This document shows positions 23,527 through 24,041 of a stretch of DNA of 24,041 bases, in pieces. The stretch spans positions 1 through 24,041 of the forward strand of contig JANPBQ010000075.1 in the NCBI GenBank assembly GCA_031430555.1, in the 5' to 3' direction. The first letter of the stretch is position 1, and each line of letters starts with the position of its first letter. Source of the stretch: UKL13-2 sp031430555. Its GTDB lineage: Bacteria; Pseudomonadota; Gammaproteobacteria; Burkholderiales; Usitatibacteraceae. The notes beneath the pieces were generated by a model. It had not been told where the DNA came from. It searched no databases and saw only the letters and a list, made by a program, of their open reading frames with translations. A program made the translations under genes and the position numbers.

Positions 23527-24041
23527 CTACCCCGGCATACCACTTGCAATCACATTGAATCCGCAATCCACATAGGTGATCTCGCCCGTCACCGCACTCG
23601 CCAGATCGCTCATCATAAACGCCGCTACATTGCCGACTTCCTCCGCGGTCACGTTGCGGCGCAATGGTGCCTGTTCTTCAAAAAACGTGAGCATCTTGCC
23701 GAAGCCGCCGATACCCGCGGCCGCGAGTGTTTTGATTGGCCCCGCCGAAATCGCGTTGGCGCGAATGCCCTTTGGCCCCAGGCTCGCGGCCAGATAGCGC
23801 GTGACCGCCTCCAGGCTCGCCTTGGCCGCACCCATGGTATTGTAATTCGGTACCACCCGTTCGGCACCGAGGTAGCTCAGTGTCAGGATCGCTGCATTGC
23901 GGCCCTGCATCATCGGCAGCGCGGCCTTGGCCATGGCGGCGTAGCTGTACGAAGAAATATCGTGCGCCACGCGAAAACTCTCGCGCGAGAGGCCATCGAG
24001 GAAATCGCCGGAAATCGCTTCGCGCGGCGCGAACGCGATCG
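23527..24041 (-). CDS. fabI: Enoyl-[acyl-carrier-protein] reductase FabI (partial, 5' end outside window)
   Basis: The last ~171 residues of the NADH-dependent enoyl-ACP reductase, the final step of each fatty-acid elongation cycle. The frame is open to the window edge, reading IAFAPREAISGDFLDGLSRE before VAHDISSYSYAAMAKAALPM, which aligns with E. coli FabI. The active-site tyrosines are in SYLGAE and NYNTMGAAK, the latter with Y-x6-K spacing. RANAISAGPIKTLAA (substrate loop) and GEITYVDCGFNV (C-terminus) are also typical. Roughly 90 N-terminal residues are missing. Vicinity to ppiD is common in betaproteobacteria. An internal ATG at 23970 is not the start. Confidence 0.95.
   Translation of the reverse strand, partial: IAFAPREAISGDFLDGLSRESFRVAHDISSYSYAAMAKAALPMMQGRNAAILTLSYLGAERVVPNYNTMGAAKASLEAVTRYLAASLGPKGIRANAISAGPIKTLAAAGIGGFGKMLTFFEEQAPLRRNVTAEEVGNVAAFMMSDLASAVTGEITYVDCGFNVIASGMPG

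Overview
The window looks like a betaproteobacterial chromosome segment of moderate GC. The evidence is a 5S rRNA of betaproteobacterial character at the left edge, a PpiD-type periplasmic chaperone close to a FabI enoyl-ACP reductase at the right edge, and secreted repeat/dockerin modules of a kind common in environmental proteobacteria. No species is assigned. Between the two housekeeping flanks (about 600-19540) lies an exopolysaccharide / surface-glycan biosynthesis island, all on the + strand.

Layout: 21-187 is the 5S rRNA and its terminator, the end of an rRNA operon. 188-611 is non-coding and holds inverted repeats and a putative promoter. 612-1994 is a membrane polyprenyl-phosphate sugar-1-phosphate transferase that would start the glycan repeat unit, closed by a strong terminator. 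2278-6714 is a very large secreted protein: signal peptide, dockerin-like pair, 73-residue repeats, and two parallel beta-helix blocks separated by one more repeat. Its upstream region has a G9 tract one base from a TTGACA box. 6809-7492 is a NodB-type deacetylase, 7795-9657 an AsnB-type amidotransferase, 9663-10874 a GT4 glycosyltransferase, and 10992-11645 a PIG-L/LmbE deacetylase.

11789-18474 is a CDP-sugar cassette: CDP-glucose 4,6-dehydratase (RfbG), RmlC-like 3,5-epimerase, SAF-domain oxidoreductase, class III (glutamate-1-semialdehyde-like) aminotransferase, polysaccharide pyruvyl transferase-family protein and glucose-1-phosphate cytidylyltransferase (RfbF). A GT2 glycosyltransferase and a terminator (19508-19542) end the island. 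A truncated apiosidase-like (DUF4038) glycoside hydrolase remnant follows at 19559-20071.

The right flank is ppiD (20437-22344, +), an SDR oxidoreductase (22488-23381, -) with a REP-like hairpin upstream, and the C-terminal part of fabI (23527 to window end, -).

Inferred joint function: RfbF and RfbG make CDP-4-keto-6-deoxyglucose. The epimerase, SAF oxidoreductase and class III aminotransferase probably convert it to an unusual, perhaps amino, deoxy sugar. GT4/GT2 enzymes assemble the repeat unit on the lipid carrier loaded by the first transferase. The deacetylases, amidotransferase and pyruvyl transferase decorate it. Flippase, polymerase and export genes (Wzx/Wzy/Wza/Wzc) are not in the window, so the locus cannot be complete here. 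The most unusual parts are the duplicated dockerin/beta-helix protein and the CDP-sugar cassette, which lacks the 3-dehydratase (RfbH/DdhC) of the classical dideoxyhexose route.
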